Part shown: positions 35,764 to 45,718 of the stretch, one piece after another
Numbering within the stretch: position 1 is the first letter of the stretch
Layout of the letters: the number at the start of each line of letters is the position of its first letter
Source: Lysobacter sp. yr284
GTDB taxonomy: Bacteria; Pseudomonadota; Gammaproteobacteria; Xanthomonadales; Xanthomonadaceae
Length of the DNA stretch: 64,000 nucleotides
Assembly (NCBI RefSeq): GCF_900107375.1
Contig: NZ_FNPT01000010.1
Span: 1-64,000 of the forward strand
Reading direction: 5' to 3'
The notes under the pieces: generated by a model
Told to the model about the DNA's origin: nothing
Seen by the model: the letters and a program-made list of their open reading frames with translations, nothing else
Database searches by the model: none
Made by a program: the position numbers and the translations under genes

Positions 35764-36896
35764 CACAGAACTCCTTTGGTACTCGGGAGTTCGCGCCCTT
35801 GACGGGCGATGGCCTGGCGCAGCGCGCGCGCGACGGCCTTGAAACAAGCCTCTATCTTGTGGTGATCGTTATCACCTTCCACGTTCAGGTTGAGATTCAG
35901 GCCGGCGGTTTCGCACAGCGACCGGAAGAAATGCGCCAGCAGCTCGGTCGGGAAATCGCCGACCCGGTCGCGGGCGAAGCGGCCGGCGAAGACGAAGTAC
36001 GGGCGGCCGGAGAAATCCAGCGCCGCGCGCGCCAGGGTCTCGTCCATCGGCAGCACGAACTCGTGCGGCGGCGCGGCGGAGTCCTCGCCCTGCCCCGCGC
36101 GCGGCTCGAAACCGTAGCGGCCGATGCCGCGCTTGTCGCCGAGCGCTTCGCGCAGCGCCTGGCCCAGCGCCAGCGCGCTGTCCTCGATGGTGTGGTGCTC
36201 GTCGATGTGCAGGTCGCCCTCGCAGCGCAGCTCCAGGGCGAAGCCGCCGTGCTTGCCGAGCTGTTCGAGCATGTGGTCGAAGAAGCCCAGGCCGGTGGCG
36301 ACCTTGGGCTCGGCCGCGCGGTCGAGGTCGACGCTGACCTGGATCCGGGTTTCCTTGGTGTTGCGCGTCACCTGCGCGGTGCGCGGGCGGTCGGCCAGGA
36401 CGTGGGCGATGCCGGCCCAGTCCCACTCGCCGCCGAACTGCGCGGTGCGCAGCTGGAACGCGCGGATGCCGAGGTTGGCGGCGAAGCCGTTGTCGGTCTC
36501 GCGGTCGCCGACCATGGCCGAGCGTTCCCAGTCGATGCCGCGGTCCTTCAGCAACGGCAGGGCCAGGCCGATGCCGGGCTTGCGCGTGGGCAGGTTCTCG
36601 GCGGCGAAGCTGGTGTCGATCAGCACCTCGCGGAACACGATGCCCTGGCTCTCGAACACCTGCATCATCAGCTCGTGCGGGCCGTCGAAGGCCCAGCGCG
36701 GGAACGCCTCGGTGCCCAGGCCGTCCTGGTTGGTGACCATGACGAATTCGTAGCCGGCGTCGCGCAGCTTCAGCAGCGCCGGGATCACCCCGCGCACGAA
36801 GCGCAGCTTGGCGTAGCTGTCGATCTGGAAGTCGGCCGGTTCCTCGATCAGGGTGCCGTCGCGGTCGACGAACACGATCGGCTTGAGCGCGCTCAT
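35763..36896 (-). CDS. hisB: Bifunctional histidinol-phosphatase / imidazoleglycerol-phosphate dehydratase
   Basis: This is a 377-aa fusion found in Gammaproteobacteria. Residues about 1-165 are a HAD phosphatase ([31 protein letters not shown]). Residues about 180-377 are the dehydratase ([52 protein letters not shown]) with the His metal sites intact. The start overlaps the hisC stop by 4 nt. Confidence 0.96.
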   Translation of the reverse strand: MSALKPIVFVDRDGTLIEEPADFQIDSYAKLRFVRGVIPALLKLRDAGYEFVMVTNQDGLGTEAFPRWAFDGPHELMMQVFESQGIVFREVLIDTSFAAENLPTRKPGIGLALPLLKDRGIDWERSAMVGDRETDNGFAANLGIRAFQLRTAQFGGEWDWAGIAHVLADRPRTAQVTRNTKETRIQVSVDLDRAAEPKVATGLGFFDHMLEQLGKHGGFALELRCEGDLHIDEHHTIEDSALALGQALREALGDKRGIGRYGFEPRAGQGEDSAAPPHEFVLPMDETLARAALDFSGRPYFVFAGRFARDRVGDFPTELLAHFFRSLCETAGLNLNLNVEGDNDHHKIEACFKAVARALRQAIARQGRELPSTKGVL

Positions 36897-38023
36897 GCCG
36901 CCGCTCCGGCCGCGATCGCCGCCGGCGCCGCCGCGCGCAGCGCGCGGCCGAGCACCTCGATCACCGCCGCGTTCTGCTCCGGCGTGCCCAGGCTGATGCG
37001 CAGCGCATCGCCCAGCCCCGGCGCGTGGCGGAAGTCGCGCACCACCACGCCGGCGTCGAGCAGAGCCTCGAGCGCGGCCTGGGCGTCGTCGAAACGCACC
37101 AGCAGGAAATTGGCCTGCGAGGGATAGACCCGGCGCACGCCGGGCAGGCCCTGCAGCGCCTGCAACAAGGTGTCGCGTTCGCACATGGCGGTGGCCACGC
37201 GCGCCTTGGTGGTATTGCCAGGCACTTCGCCGAGCGCGCGCAGGGCCAGGTTCACGCACGGCGTGGGCAGCGGATACGGCGCCTGGCAACGCTGCAGCGC
37301 GGCGATCACCTCGGCGTCGGCGATGGTGCTGCCGATGCGCGCGGCGGCCAGGGCATGGGCCTTGGACAGGGTACGCAGCACCGCGACGTTGCGCCGCCGC
37401 GCCAGCAGGCCCACCGCCGATTCGCCGTCGGCGAATTCGATGTAGGCCTCGTCGACCACGACGATGGCGCGGCCGCGCAGGCGCTGCGCCAGCGCGTCGA
37501 TCGAGGCCCGCGGCAGCAAGGTGCCGGAGGGGTTGCCCGGCGAGCACACGAACACCAGCTTGGCCGCCTCGCGCTCGGCGGCCTCGGCGAGCGCGTCGAA
37601 ATCGCAGGCGAAGCCCTCGGCGCTGTCGCGCAGCGGCACCTCGACCACGCGCGCGCCGTGCAGGCGCGCGCTGACCGCGTACATGCCGAAGGTCGGCGGC
37701 GCGACGACGATGGCGTCGGCGCCGGGCCGGCAGAACGCGCGCACCAGCAGGTCGATGCCTTCGTCGCTGCCGCGCCCGGCCAGCAACTGCTCCGGCGCGC
37801 AGGCGTACAGCCGCGCCAGCGCCTCGCGCAGCGCCGGCGGCTGCGGATCGGGATAGCGGCGCACCGCGCCGTCGCCGTCGGCGACGCTCGGCCAGGCCGC
37901 TTCGTTGGCGTTGAGCCAGACCCGGCCGCTGCGCTTGTCGCTGCGCGCCGACTTGTAGCCGGCGAAATCGCGCAGGTCTTCGCGCAGCAGGTCGAGGGGA
38001 TTGTCGTCGCGGGTCGGGGACAT
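36893..38023 (-). CDS. hisC: Histidinol-phosphate aminotransferase
   Basis: This 376-aa fold-type I aminotransferase converts imidazole acetol phosphate to histidinol phosphate with glutamate. It has [11 protein letters not shown] (N-terminal arm), [13 protein letters not shown] (PLP Asn), [10 protein letters not shown] (Asp/Tyr) and the PLP lysine in [14 protein letters not shown]. The gap to hisD is 65 bp, the only real space in the operon besides those before hisG. Confidence 0.96.
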   Translation of the reverse strand: MSPTRDDNPLDLLREDLRDFAGYKSARSDKRSGRVWLNANEAAWPSVADGDGAVRRYPDPQPPALREALARLYACAPEQLLAGRGSDEGIDLLVRAFCRPGADAIVVAPPTFGMYAVSARLHGARVVEVPLRDSAEGFACDFDALAEAAEREAAKLVFVCSPGNPSGTLLPRASIDALAQRLRGRAIVVVDEAYIEFADGESAVGLLARRRNVAVLRTLSKAHALAAARIGSTIADAEVIAALQRCQAPYPLPTPCVNLALRALGEVPGNTTKARVATAMCERDTLLQALQGLPGVRRVYPSQANFLLVRFDDAQAALEALLDAGVVVRDFRHAPGLGDALRISLGTPEQNAAVIEVLGRALRAAAPAAIAAGAAA

Positions 38024-38088
38024 GGTCGGGCTGATGATCCGTTGTACGTGGTTCTGCAATCGTCCGGCGCGGGGCCGGACGGACTCGC

Positions 38089-39438
38089 TCAGGCGCGCTG
38101 CGCCGCCGGGGCCACGGACAGCGCCGCCAGCCGCAGCGCCACCGCGGCATGGTGCGCGTCCAGGCCTTCGGCCTGCGCCAGCACCAGCGCGCAGGGGCCG
38201 ATCTCCTGCAGCCCGCGCGGCTGCACTTCCTGCACCGTGATGGCGACCTGGAAGCTGGCGACGTTGAGGCCGCCGGCGTAGCGCGCCGCGCCGCTGGTCG
38301 GCAGGACGTGGTTGGTGCCGCTGCAATAGTCGCCCAGCGCTTCGGGCGCCCAGTCGCCGAGGAACACCGAACCGGCCGCCTCGACCTGCGCCAGCCACGC
38401 GCGCGCGTCGCGCAGGGCCAGGATCAGGTGCTCGGGCGCGTAGCGGTTGCTGACCTGCATCGCGGTGGCGATGGAGTCGACCTGGATCGAGCGCGACTTG
38501 GCCAGCGCCGCGCGCGCGGTGTCGGCGCGCGACAGCCGCGCCAGCTGGCGTTCCAGTTCGACATCGACCGCATCCAGCAGGGCCGCGTCGTCGCTGAGCA
38601 GGATCACCTGCGAATCGGCGCCGTGCTCGGCCTGCGACAGCAGGTCGGCGGCGACGAAGTCGGCGCGCGCGCCGGCGTCGGCGATCACCAGCACTTCCGA
38701 CGGCCCGGCCGGCATGTCGATGGCGGCGCCGCCTTCCAGCAGCGCGACCTGGCGCTTGGCCTCGGTGACGTAGGCGTTGCCCGGCCCGAACAGCTTGTCG
38801 CACTTGCCGATGCTGTCGCTGCCGAAGGCCATCGCCGCGATCGCCTGGGCGCCGCCGACCTTGTAGACCTTGCCGATGCCGCAGCGCCGCGCCGCGCACA
38901 GCACCGCCGGGTCGGCGCTGCCGTCCTTGCGCGGCGGCGTGCACAGCACCACTTCGCGGCAGCCGGCCAGCCGCGCCGGCACGCCGAGCATCAGCGCGGT
39001 CGAGGGCAGCGGCGCGGAACCGGCCGGCACGTACAGGCCGACCCGCGGGATCGGCCGCAGCACGCGCTCGCAGCGCACACCCTCGGCGGTGTCCAGGGCG
39101 TAGGCCGGGGTCATGCCGGCGGCGTGGAAGCGTTCGATCCGGCGCGCGGCCTCGTCGATGGCGGCGCGCAGTTGCGGGCTCAGCGCGGCGTCGGCGGCTT
39201 CGAATTCGGCCTGGTCCACGGCGAAGGCGTCCAGCGCGACGCCGTCGAAGCGCTCGCCGAAGCGGCGCAGCGCGGCGTCGCCGTCGGCGCGCACCTCGGC
39301 CAGGATCGCGGCGACCGCGTCGGCGGTGGCCTGGCGGGTTTCCTGGGCCGGACGGCGCAGCGCCTGCGCGCGCGCGTCGGCGCTCAGCGCCTGCCACTGG
39401 TAGCGCTGCATCGCGGCGGCGGTCGCGGGGCGGTTCAT
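38089..39438 (-). CDS. hisD: Histidinol dehydrogenase
   Basis: This 449-aa enzyme carries out the last two steps, histidinol to histidine with NAD+ and Zn2+. It has [18 protein letters not shown], the [18 protein letters not shown] core, [29 protein letters not shown] and, near the end, the HxxxY-type and [15 protein letters not shown] motifs. Its ATG overlaps the hisG stop (ATGA). Confidence 0.96.
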   Translation of the reverse strand: MNRPATAAAMQRYQWQALSADARAQALRRPAQETRQATADAVAAILAEVRADGDAALRRFGERFDGVALDAFAVDQAEFEAADAALSPQLRAAIDEAARRIERFHAAGMTPAYALDTAEGVRCERVLRPIPRVGLYVPAGSAPLPSTALMLGVPARLAGCREVVLCTPPRKDGSADPAVLCAARRCGIGKVYKVGGAQAIAAMAFGSDSIGKCDKLFGPGNAYVTEAKRQVALLEGGAAIDMPAGPSEVLVIADAGARADFVAADLLSQAEHGADSQVILLSDDAALLDAVDVELERQLARLSRADTARAALAKSRSIQVDSIATAMQVSNRYAPEHLILALRDARAWLAQVEAAGSVFLGDWAPEALGDYCSGTNHVLPTSGAARYAGGLNVASFQVAITVQEVQPRGLQEIGPCALVLAQAEGLDAHHAAVALRLAALSVAPAAQRA

Positions 39439-40349
39439 GCCAGCATTCCTTCCACCGGCAGCACCATCAGCCCGCGCGCGCCGGCGCGCTTGAGTTCCTC
39501 CAGCCGCTGCCAGGTCACCGCGCCGTGGCACAGCGCCTGCAGGGCGACGTCGTCGCCGTCGTCCAGGCGCATCACCGTGGGTTGTTCGGCGTCGGGCAGC
39601 AGCGGCAGCAATTCGCCGAGCAGGCCGCGCGGCGCCTGGAACATCAGCAGCTTGCTGTTGCGCACGCGCAGCGCGCCGTCGAGCCGGCGCAGCAGCAGGT
39701 CGGCCAGTTCGCCGCGGACGTCGTCGAAGCGCTCGACCGGCCCGGCCAGCACCGCCTCGCTCTCGACCAGGGTCTGCACCGCCTTGAGCTGGTTGGCGGC
39801 GAGCGTGGCGCCGCTGGAGACCAAATCGCAGATCGCCTCGGCCTGGCCCAGGCGCGGCGCGATCTCCACCGAACCCGACAGCAGCACCACCTGCGCGTCC
39901 ACGCCCTGCTGCGCCAGCCACTGGGTCAGCAGCGCCGGATAGCTGGTGGCGATGCGCTTGCCGATCAAATCCTGCGGGCCTTGCCACTGCCACGCATCGG
40001 GCACGGCGATGGCCAGGCGGCAACCGCCGAAGCCGAGCGCGCGCCATTCGCGGAACGCCGCCGCGCGGCCGTTGCCGCGGCGGTCGCCGTCCTGTTCCAG
40101 CAGCACGTTGCGGCCGACCACGCCGAGGTCGCAGACGCCGTCGGCGATCAGCCCGGGAATGTCGTCGTCGCGCACCAGCAGCAGGTCCACCGGCAGGGTC
40201 TCGCCGTAGCAGAACAGGCGGTCGCGGCTCTCGCGCCAGCTCAGGCCGCAGGCGGCGAGCAACTGGCGGGCCGGGTCGGCGAGGCGGCCGGACTTCTGGA
40301 TCGCGATGCGCAGGCGGTCGCGCACGGCGGCACTGGCGGGAGGGCTCAT
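39435..40349 (-). CDS. hisG: ATP phosphoribosyltransferase, long form
   Basis: This 304-aa enzyme commits PRPP and ATP to histidine synthesis. The catalytic part starts [20 protein letters not shown] and has the PRPP loop [18 protein letters not shown]. The C-terminal about 90 residues (from about 215) are the regulatory ACT-like domain, so it is the self-contained long form that histidine can inhibit directly; no HisZ is needed. It is the first biosynthetic gene of the operon, 72 bp after the TrpR-like gene. Confidence 0.96.
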   Translation of the reverse strand: MSPPASAAVRDRLRIAIQKSGRLADPARQLLAACGLSWRESRDRLFCYGETLPVDLLLVRDDDIPGLIADGVCDLGVVGRNVLLEQDGDRRGNGRAAAFREWRALGFGGCRLAIAVPDAWQWQGPQDLIGKRIATSYPALLTQWLAQQGVDAQVVLLSGSVEIAPRLGQAEAICDLVSSGATLAANQLKAVQTLVESEAVLAGPVERFDDVRGELADLLLRRLDGALRVRNSKLLMFQAPRGLLGELLPLLPDAEQPTVMRLDDGDDVALQALCHGAVTWQRLEELKRAGARGLMVLPVEGMLA

Positions 40350-40421
40350 GGACTCGGTCTCGGGGGAAGGCGTGGGCGGTGCGGGCCGGCGGGCGCCGGC
40401 GGCGGCGGACAGAAGCGGCCG

Positions 40422-40736
40422 TCAGCGATGTCGCAGGCCGCGGCGCTGCAGGGCCGCGGCGTAACCGCCGGCGCCGCGTTCGAGCACGCGCGCGACCCGG
40501 CCGATGGTGGTCACGCTGACCTGGGTGCGCTCGTGGATCTCGCGGTACGGCACGCCCTCGTCGAGCAGCGGCACCACCCGCCAGCGGTCGCTCATCGCTT
40601 CCAGTTCGGCGGGCGTGCACAGGTCTTCGAGGAAGGCGCGCACCTGCTCCGGGGCGCGCAGCGCGGACAGCGCGGCGGCCAGTTCGCCGAGGGCGTCTTC
40701 GGTGGCTTCGACGGTGGCGACGGCGCGGCGCTTCAT
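40422..40736 (-). CDS. TrpR-like (YerC/YecD family) repressor, probable regulator of the his operon
   Basis: This 104-aa helical protein matches the TrpR superfamily, YerC/YecD subgroup: [38 protein letters not shown] with the first helix of the HTH, then [18 protein letters not shown] as recognition helix. It is the first gene in the his unit, 72 bp before hisG. TrpR-family regulators of histidine genes have been proposed for Xanthomonadales. The 30-bp palindrome 119 bp upstream of its start is the expected operator. ATG at 40736 is used; the frame upstream would overlap the palindrome and reads as non-coding. Confidence 0.85.
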   Translation of the reverse strand: MKRRAVATVEATEDALGELAAALSALRAPEQVRAFLEDLCTPAELEAMSDRWRVVPLLDEGVPYREIHERTQVSVTTIGRVARVLERGAGGYAAALQRRGLRHR

Positions 40737-40854
40737 GGGCGGGTTCGGATCCGGGGTCGCGGTTGCGGTTGCGGGGACGTGGTGCGGGAAGCCAGATGCC
40801 GGAGGGCTGCGGCCCGGCCGGCGCGCCGGGCCGCCGCGGAGGCCGACCCAGTGC

Positions 40855-40884
40855 ATTAATGTGATAACGCGTTAATACATTAAT
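40855..40884. promoter_or_regulatory. 30-bp near-perfect palindrome, putative operator of the his operon
   Basis: The arms ATTAATGT and ACATTAAT flank the perfect TAACGCGTTA centre with two mismatched base pairs between, so 13 of 15 base pairs are symmetric. It is a sharp AT-rich island in DNA of about 75% GC. It is in the 306-bp gap between the divergent his operon and the diguanylate cyclase gene. Size and symmetry fit a dimeric repressor such as the TrpR-like protein encoded next to it. The rest of the gap holds no gene. Confidence 0.7.
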
Positions 40885-41042
40885 CCGACCACCGGGCGCG
40901 CGTCAAGCCGTCCGGCCGGTCGCGGTAATTGCGTTAAGACCTCAGGCACGCCTCGCGCGCCGTCCTGCCGGCGCCCGCTTCCCCTCTGCCCGGCGCACCG
41001 ATCAGTGCCGGCCCCCGGTCAAGGACGCCCCGGCCCAGCACG

Positions 41043-42941
41043 ATGAACACGCCCCCTGCCCGATCCGCGCGCCGTCCGCGGCCATCCCAGGCGCCGCCGC
41101 GCCGGCCGTCCGCGTGGCCACCGCTGCCGTGGTTGCTGCTGCTGGCATTGCTGCTGGCGGGCTGGAGCCCGCTCGCCGCCGCGCAGCGCCCGCTCGAACT
41201 CGGCCGCCACGACGGCGAGACGGCGCTGGCGCCGTTCACCGCCTACCGCCACGACCCCGACGGCCGCCTCGACCTGGCCGGCGCCGAACGCGCGCTGGCC
41301 GCCGGCGGCTTCCGGCCGCTGCCGGGCGGCAACAGCTCGTTCGGCTTCCAGCGCGGCGCCTACTGGTTCCACATCGCCGCGCGCAACGCCGACGCCGACA
41401 CTCCGCGCTGGCTGCTGGTGCAAGGCTTCGCCCTGAGCGACCGCCTCGACGTCTACACCGTCGCCCGCGCCAGCGACGGCGCCCGCGTCCGCCACCAGGC
41501 CGGCGGCGACAGCCTGCCGTTCGCCGCGCGCGCGATCCGCTACCGCCATCCGAACTTCTGGATCGACCTGCCGGCCGGCCAGCGCGTGGACCTGTTCGTG
41601 CGCGTGCAAAGCCAAAGCTCGATGCAGGTGCCGCTGACCCTGTACTCGCCCAGCGCCTTCACCGGACTGGCGCGCGACGCGCAACTGGGCATCGGCCTGT
41701 ACTACGGCATCCTGCTGGCGCTGTTCTTCTACAACCTGGTGCTGTGGCTGAGCCTGCGCGATTCGAGCTACTTCTGGTATCTGTTCCACATCTGCGCGTT
41801 CGGCCTGGTGCTGCTGACCCTCAACGGCCTGGGCTTCGAATACCTGTGGCCGCGCTCGCCGTGGCTGGCCGACCACTCGGTGCCGCTGTCGATCTGCCTG
41901 GCCCAGGTGGGCATGCAGCAGTTCGCGCGCACCTTCCTCGGCCTGGCGCAACGCTGGCGCTTCGGCGACCGGGTCGGCCTGGGCATGATCGGGTTCTTCG
42001 TGCTGCTGGGATTGATCGCGACCCAGGCGCCCTATCGCATCGTCACCCCGATCGCCTCGGCCGCGGTGTTCGTCTCCATCGCCTGGATCGCGGTGGAGAC
42101 GGTGGTGGTGCTGCGCCGCGGCTACAAGCCGGCGCGGCTGTTCCTGCTGGCGTGGTCGGCGTTCCTGCTCGGCACCGGCATGTTCGCGGCGATCGCCTTC
42201 GACCTGCTGCCGAAGGTGTTCATCACCGAGTACGGCGTGCAGATCGGCTCGGCCCTGGAAATGCTGCTGCTGTCGGTGGCGCTGGGCTACCGCTACGCCT
42301 CGCTGCGCAACGAGAACGAACGGATCGTGCGCGAGGCCAAGGAGCAGCTCGAACACAAGGTCGAGCAGCGCACCGGCGAGCTGCGCACCGCGCTGGCGCA
42401 GCTGGAGAAAGCCCACGACCGCCTGCGCGAGACCGCCCAGCGCGACGGCCTGACCGGCCTGCACAACCGCAGCCACTTCCGCGAAGCGTTCGAATCGTTG
42501 CTGCACCGCGCGCGCCGCCAGCGCCGGCCGCTGGCGCTGATGATGATCGACCTGGACCACTTCAAGCAGATCAACGACCACCACGGCCACTTGGTCGGCG
42601 ACGAATGCCTGCGCTGGGCCGCCGGCCTGATCTCGCAGACCCTGGCCCCGCACCACGCGCTGCTGGCGCGCTTCGGCGGCGAGGAATTCGTCGCCGTGCT
42701 GCCCGACCACGACCTCGCCGCCGGCTCGCGCGTGGCCGAGGCGCTGCGCCTGCGCCTGCGCGCGCAGCCCTGCCCCAGCCGCAGCCACGACATCCCGGTC
42801 ACCGCCAGCATCGGCGTGCACGAGATCGCGCCGGATTCCGACCTCGGCGTCGAGGCGGCGCTGCAGTTCGCCGATCAGGCCTTGTATCTGGCCAAGGCCG
42901 GCGGGCGCGATTGCGTGCGAATGTGGGGCGCGGCGGCGTGA
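41043..42941 (+). CDS. Membrane diguanylate cyclase with 7TMR-DISM sensor
   Basis: This 632-aa protein has a signal/anchor (about 29-47), a periplasmic beta domain of the 7TMR-DISMED2 type (about 50-190: SFGFQRGAYWFHIAARNADA), seven membrane segments (about 215-420), a coiled coil (about 420-460: ENERIVREAKEQLEHKVEQR) and a GGDEF domain (about 465-630). The active site is GGEEF at 545-549 with the Mg2+ Asp in MMIDLDHFKQIND, so it should make c-di-GMP from GTP. The upstream RxxD inhibitory site is absent (PHHA there), so product inhibition by that route is not expected. It is divergent from the his regulator. Confidence 0.93.
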   Translation: MNTPPARSARRPRPSQAPPRRPSAWPPLPWLLLLALLLAGWSPLAAAQRPLELGRHDGETALAPFTAYRHDPDGRLDLAGAERALAAGGFRPLPGGNSSFGFQRGAYWFHIAARNADADTPRWLLVQGFALSDRLDVYTVARASDGARVRHQAGGDSLPFAARAIRYRHPNFWIDLPAGQRVDLFVRVQSQSSMQVPLTLYSPSAFTGLARDAQLGIGLYYGILLALFFYNLVLWLSLRDSSYFWYLFHICAFGLVLLTLNGLGFEYLWPRSPWLADHSVPLSICLAQVGMQQFARTFLGLAQRWRFGDRVGLGMIGFFVLLGLIATQAPYRIVTPIASAAVFVSIAWIAVETVVVLRRGYKPARLFLLAWSAFLLGTGMFAAIAFDLLPKVFITEYGVQIGSALEMLLLSVALGYRYASLRNENERIVREAKEQLEHKVEQRTGELRTALAQLEKAHDRLRETAQRDGLTGLHNRSHFREAFESLLHRARRQRRPLALMMIDLDHFKQINDHHGHLVGDECLRWAAGLISQTLAPHHALLARFGGEEFVAVLPDHDLAAGSRVAEALRLRLRAQPCPSRSHDIPVTASIGVHEIAPDSDLGVEAALQFADQALYLAKAGGRDCVRMWGAAA

Positions 42942-42957
42942 GCGCGGCGCGCGACGC

Positions 42958-43506
42958 TCAGGCCGGCGGCGCGTACATCACGTCGGAGCGCAGCGCGTAC
43001 TTCACGCCCTGCTCGACCGCCGCGCCTTCGTGCCAGGTGTCGTGCACGAACAGCAGCGCGTCGCCGGCGCGCGGTTCGACCCGGAAGCCGCGGAACGCGG
43101 TGTCGCCGCCGGCGAAACCGTCGTTGAGATAGACCAGCAAGGTCAGCTTGCTCAGGCGGCCGTCTTCGCTCCAGGGGCCGTCCTTGTGCATGCGGAAACG
43201 CTGGCCCGGGCCGTATTTGTAGAACCGCAGCGCGCGCGGCAGGCCGGCCGCGGCCTCGCCGTCGAGCGCGGGCAGGCCGGCTTCGCGCAGGCGTCGCCAC
43301 AAGGCGTCGATCCATTGCGGCGACTCGAGCACCACGCGTTCGTTGTTGCGCACGTGGGCCATCGATTTCTGGCCGCCGTCGGCGGTGCGCACGCCGGCGG
43401 GTTCGAAGCCGCGTGCTTCGGCCAGGGCGATCAGCTCCGCGCATTCGGCCGGCGTCAGCAGGCCGTTCACGCAGAAGGCGGTTTCGCTGAGGTGGACGAG
43501 GCGCAT
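42958..43506 (-). CDS. 2-oxoglutarate/Fe(II)-dependent oxygenase, prolyl-4-hydroxylase-like
   Basis: This 182-aa protein has the jelly-roll dioxygenase triad: H107-x-D109 in FRMHKDGPW, distal H159 in HDTWHEGAAV and K169 as the likely 2-oxoglutarate carboxylate ligand. FYKYGPGQRF and LTLLVYLNDGFAGGDTAF are typical of the P4Hc family. It should hydroxylate a protein or small molecule; the target is unknown. The start at 43506 is the first Met outside the repeat; the longer frame begins inside a REP copy. Confidence 0.88.
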   Translation of the reverse strand: MRLVHLSETAFCVNGLLTPAECAELIALAEARGFEPAGVRTADGGQKSMAHVRNNERVVLESPQWIDALWRRLREAGLPALDGEAAAGLPRALRFYKYGPGQRFRMHKDGPWSEDGRLSKLTLLVYLNDGFAGGDTAFRGFRVEPRAGDALLFVHDTWHEGAAVEQGVKYALRSDVMYAPPA

Positions 43507-43556
43507 GGCGGCGATCCCTGGCCACGAGAGAGGACGGTGCCGCGATTCTAGCCCCT

Positions 43557-43651
43557 GCAGGAGCGGCGCGAGCCGCGACCGCGACAACAGGGCTGCGGCG
43601 CAAGTTTCGGCGTAGTCGCGTTGCCGCGGTCGCGGCTTGCGCCGCTCCTAC
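43557..43651. repeat. Inverted pair of GTAGGAGCGGCGCGAGCC-type repeats
   Basis: A plus copy (43557-43583, starting GCAGGAGCGG) and a minus copy (43625-43651) are inverted around 41 bp, in the gap between the MIO-lyase stop and the oxygenase start. REPIN-like. Confidence 0.85.
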
Positions 43652-43697
43652 AGGGAAGCAATCGGCCCCTCCCGGGATCGGGAGGGGCCGTGGCGGA

Positions 43698-45614
43698 TCA
43701 GTCCTGCATTTCCGCGCGCACCGCCGACAGCACGGTGCCGTCGCGCACCAGTTGCACCGCAGTGGCGACTTCGCCGTCGAGCGCGCGGTCGTGGTCGAGG
43801 AAGGCGATCGATTCGCGCAGCTTGGCGTGGGCGATCGCCACCGCGCGGCCCGGACGGAACTCCTGCGCCGCGGACAACTCGGCGCGCAGGCCCTCGACTT
43901 CGGCCAGGAACTCGGCGTGCTCGGCGGCGCCGGCGACCGGGCCGCCGGCGACCTTGGCCGCGAAGGTCGCAGCGTCGGCGCGGTCGGCCAGATCGCGCGC
44001 GGCGTTGATCATGTCGCGGCGCAGGTCCAGCGCCTGGGCGGCGGTGTACAGCTCCAGCGCCAGCACCTTGCCCAGGTCGTCGGCCATCGCCAGCACGTGG
44101 CGCGCCTCGTTGGCGCCCATCGAGACATGGTCCTCGGCGTTGGCGCTGGTCGGGATCGAATACACGGAGGCCGGGTGGGCGCGGCTGGCGAGGTCGTTGA
44201 CGATGGCCGCGGCGGTGTACTGCACGATCATGTGGCCCGATTCGGTCGCGTCCTCGTTGCCGATCAGGAAGCCCGGCAGGCCGTCGTTGGTGGCCGGGTC
44301 GACCAGCTTGTTGAGGCGGCGCTCGGAGATGCTCGCCAGCACCGGGATCGCGGCCTTGACGTAGCTCATCGCCAGCGCCAGCGGCATGCCGTGGAAATGG
44401 CCGGCGGAGATCACCTGCTGCTCGACGTGCTCGGCCTGGGCGTCGGGGAACACGATCGGGTTGTCGGTCAGCGAGTTGAGCTCGATCTCCAGCACCCGCG
44501 CGGCCTGGGCGATGGCGTCGCGGACCGCGCCGTGCACCTGCGGAATGCAGCGCAGCGAATAGCTGTCCTGCGGCTGGTGCTTCTTGCCGCCGCGGAACGG
44601 ACGGAAGCGGTTATAGAACTTCTCGCGGCCGTGGCGCTGGCCGAACGGCACCCAATCCCAGCCGATGTCGAAGCTCAGCTGCTGCGCGGCCTGCGTATCC
44701 CAGCTCTGCGGCAGCCACGGGCGGAAGCGCGGCACCAGGTGATAAGGAATGTCGGCCAAGGTCGAGCCGTCGAGCAACTTGCGCAGGTTCTCGGCGACCT
44801 TGACCTGGCCCGGATGCGGACGCAGCGCGTGCACTTCCGGCGCGAACGCGCCCAGGCGGCCGGCGAAGGCGTCGATGGTCATGGCCGCGGCGAGGTCGGC
44901 GGTGTCGAGCAGCTCTTCGAGCTTGCTCAACGCCAGCACGCCGCAGGCCAGCATCTGCGCGGTGCCGTTGTTGAGCGCCAGGCCTTCCTTGTACGACAGC
45001 TGCACCGGCGCGAGCCCGGCGCGCTCCAGCGCCTGCGCGCCCGGCATGCGTTCGCCGTCGAAGAAGGCTTCGCCGCCGCCGAGCAGGACGATGGCCAGGT
45101 GCGACAGCGGCGCCAGGTCGCCGCTGGCACCGACCGAGCCCAGCTGCGGCACCACCGGCACGATCCCGGCGTTGAGCAGGTCGGTCAGCGCCTGCAGGGT
45201 CTGCACGCGGATGCCCGAGTGGCCGCGCATCAGGGTGTTGATGCGGATGCACAGCATCGCGCGCACGATCTCCGGCGCGAACGCCTCGCCCACGCACACC
45301 GCGTGGGTGACGATGAGGTTGCGCTGCAGTTCTTCATGCAGGGTCTCCTGCGAACGCTTCGCGCCCGGCAACTGGTCGCGCAGGTGGTGCGCGCCGAGCA
45401 GGCGGTCGGCGTTGCTGCCGAAACCGGTGGACACGCCATAGATGGGCTCTTCGCGGCGCACTTGCTCGGCCAGGAAGTCGGCCGCGCGGGCCACCGCCGG
45501 GAGCTGCTCGGCAGACAGTTCGACCTGCGCGCCGTAGGCCACGGCGACGAGCTGTGACCGCGTCAGCGAGCGGCCGTCGAGTCGGATCTTGTTCAAAGCT
45601 GGGGTTCTCCGCAT
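43698..45614 (-). CDS. MIO-type aromatic amino acid ammonia-lyase/aminomutase, HAL-like, with a large insertion
   Basis: This 638-aa protein is clearly in the histidine/phenylalanine ammonia-lyase family. The MIO-forming A-S-G is at residues 163-165 in GSVGASGDLAPLSH. Also present are Y59 (YGVSTGFG), H104 (QRNLIVTHAVCVG), N216 (LALNNG), Y352-x-x-R355 (SYSLRCIPQVHG) and E494 (TSANAEDHVSMG). HAL is about 510 aa; most of the extra length is an insertion at about residues 285-348 (FRPWLPQSWDTQAAQQ to FYNRFRPFRGGKKHQ) next to the active-site Tyr. HAL's SANQEDH is SANAEDH here. No hut genes are nearby, so the substrate could be His, Tyr, Phe or another amino acid, and an aminomutase is possible. 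Confidence 0.88.
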   Translation of the reverse strand: MRRTPALNKIRLDGRSLTRSQLVAVAYGAQVELSAEQLPAVARAADFLAEQVRREEPIYGVSTGFGSNADRLLGAHHLRDQLPGAKRSQETLHEELQRNLIVTHAVCVGEAFAPEIVRAMLCIRINTLMRGHSGIRVQTLQALTDLLNAGIVPVVPQLGSVGASGDLAPLSHLAIVLLGGGEAFFDGERMPGAQALERAGLAPVQLSYKEGLALNNGTAQMLACGVLALSKLEELLDTADLAAAMTIDAFAGRLGAFAPEVHALRPHPGQVKVAENLRKLLDGSTLADIPYHLVPRFRPWLPQSWDTQAAQQLSFDIGWDWVPFGQRHGREKFYNRFRPFRGGKKHQPQDSYSLRCIPQVHGAVRDAIAQAARVLEIELNSLTDNPIVFPDAQAEHVEQQVISAGHFHGMPLALAMSYVKAAIPVLASISERRLNKLVDPATNDGLPGFLIGNEDATESGHMIVQYTAAAIVNDLASRAHPASVYSIPTSANAEDHVSMGANEARHVLAMADDLGKVLALELYTAAQALDLRRDMINAARDLADRADAATFAAKVAGGPVAGAAEHAEFLAEVEGLRAELSAAQEFRPGRAVAIAHAKLRESIAFLDHDRALDGEVATAVQLVRDGTVLSAVRAEMQD

Positions 45615-45684
45615 CGCACCCTGGCGATCATCTGCGCGCTGCCGGCGGATCGGCGGCGCGCATACTCGGGAGTCGGTGCGTCAG

Positions 45685-45718
45685 ACAAAAGGAAACCGCG
45701 GTCCGCACGGACCGCGGC
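45685..45718 (-). terminator. Rho-independent terminator-like hairpin downstream of hisS
   Basis: The stem CCGCGGTCCG / CGGACCGCGG with a short loop is followed on the minus strand by TTTCCTTTT. It lies 160 bp after the hisS stop and 70 bp before the MIO-lyase start, so hisS and the lyase gene are probably separate units. Confidence 0.75.

Noticed and set aside
40350-40421. Histidine attenuator leader before hisG
   Set aside because: Only 72 bp separate the TrpR-like gene and hisG and no run of His codons is present.
43507-43587. N-terminal extension of the 2OG oxygenase ([12 protein letters not shown])
   Set aside because: This peptide is the translation of the dispersed GTAGGAGC repeat and recurs in many unrelated frames; the start is placed at 43506.
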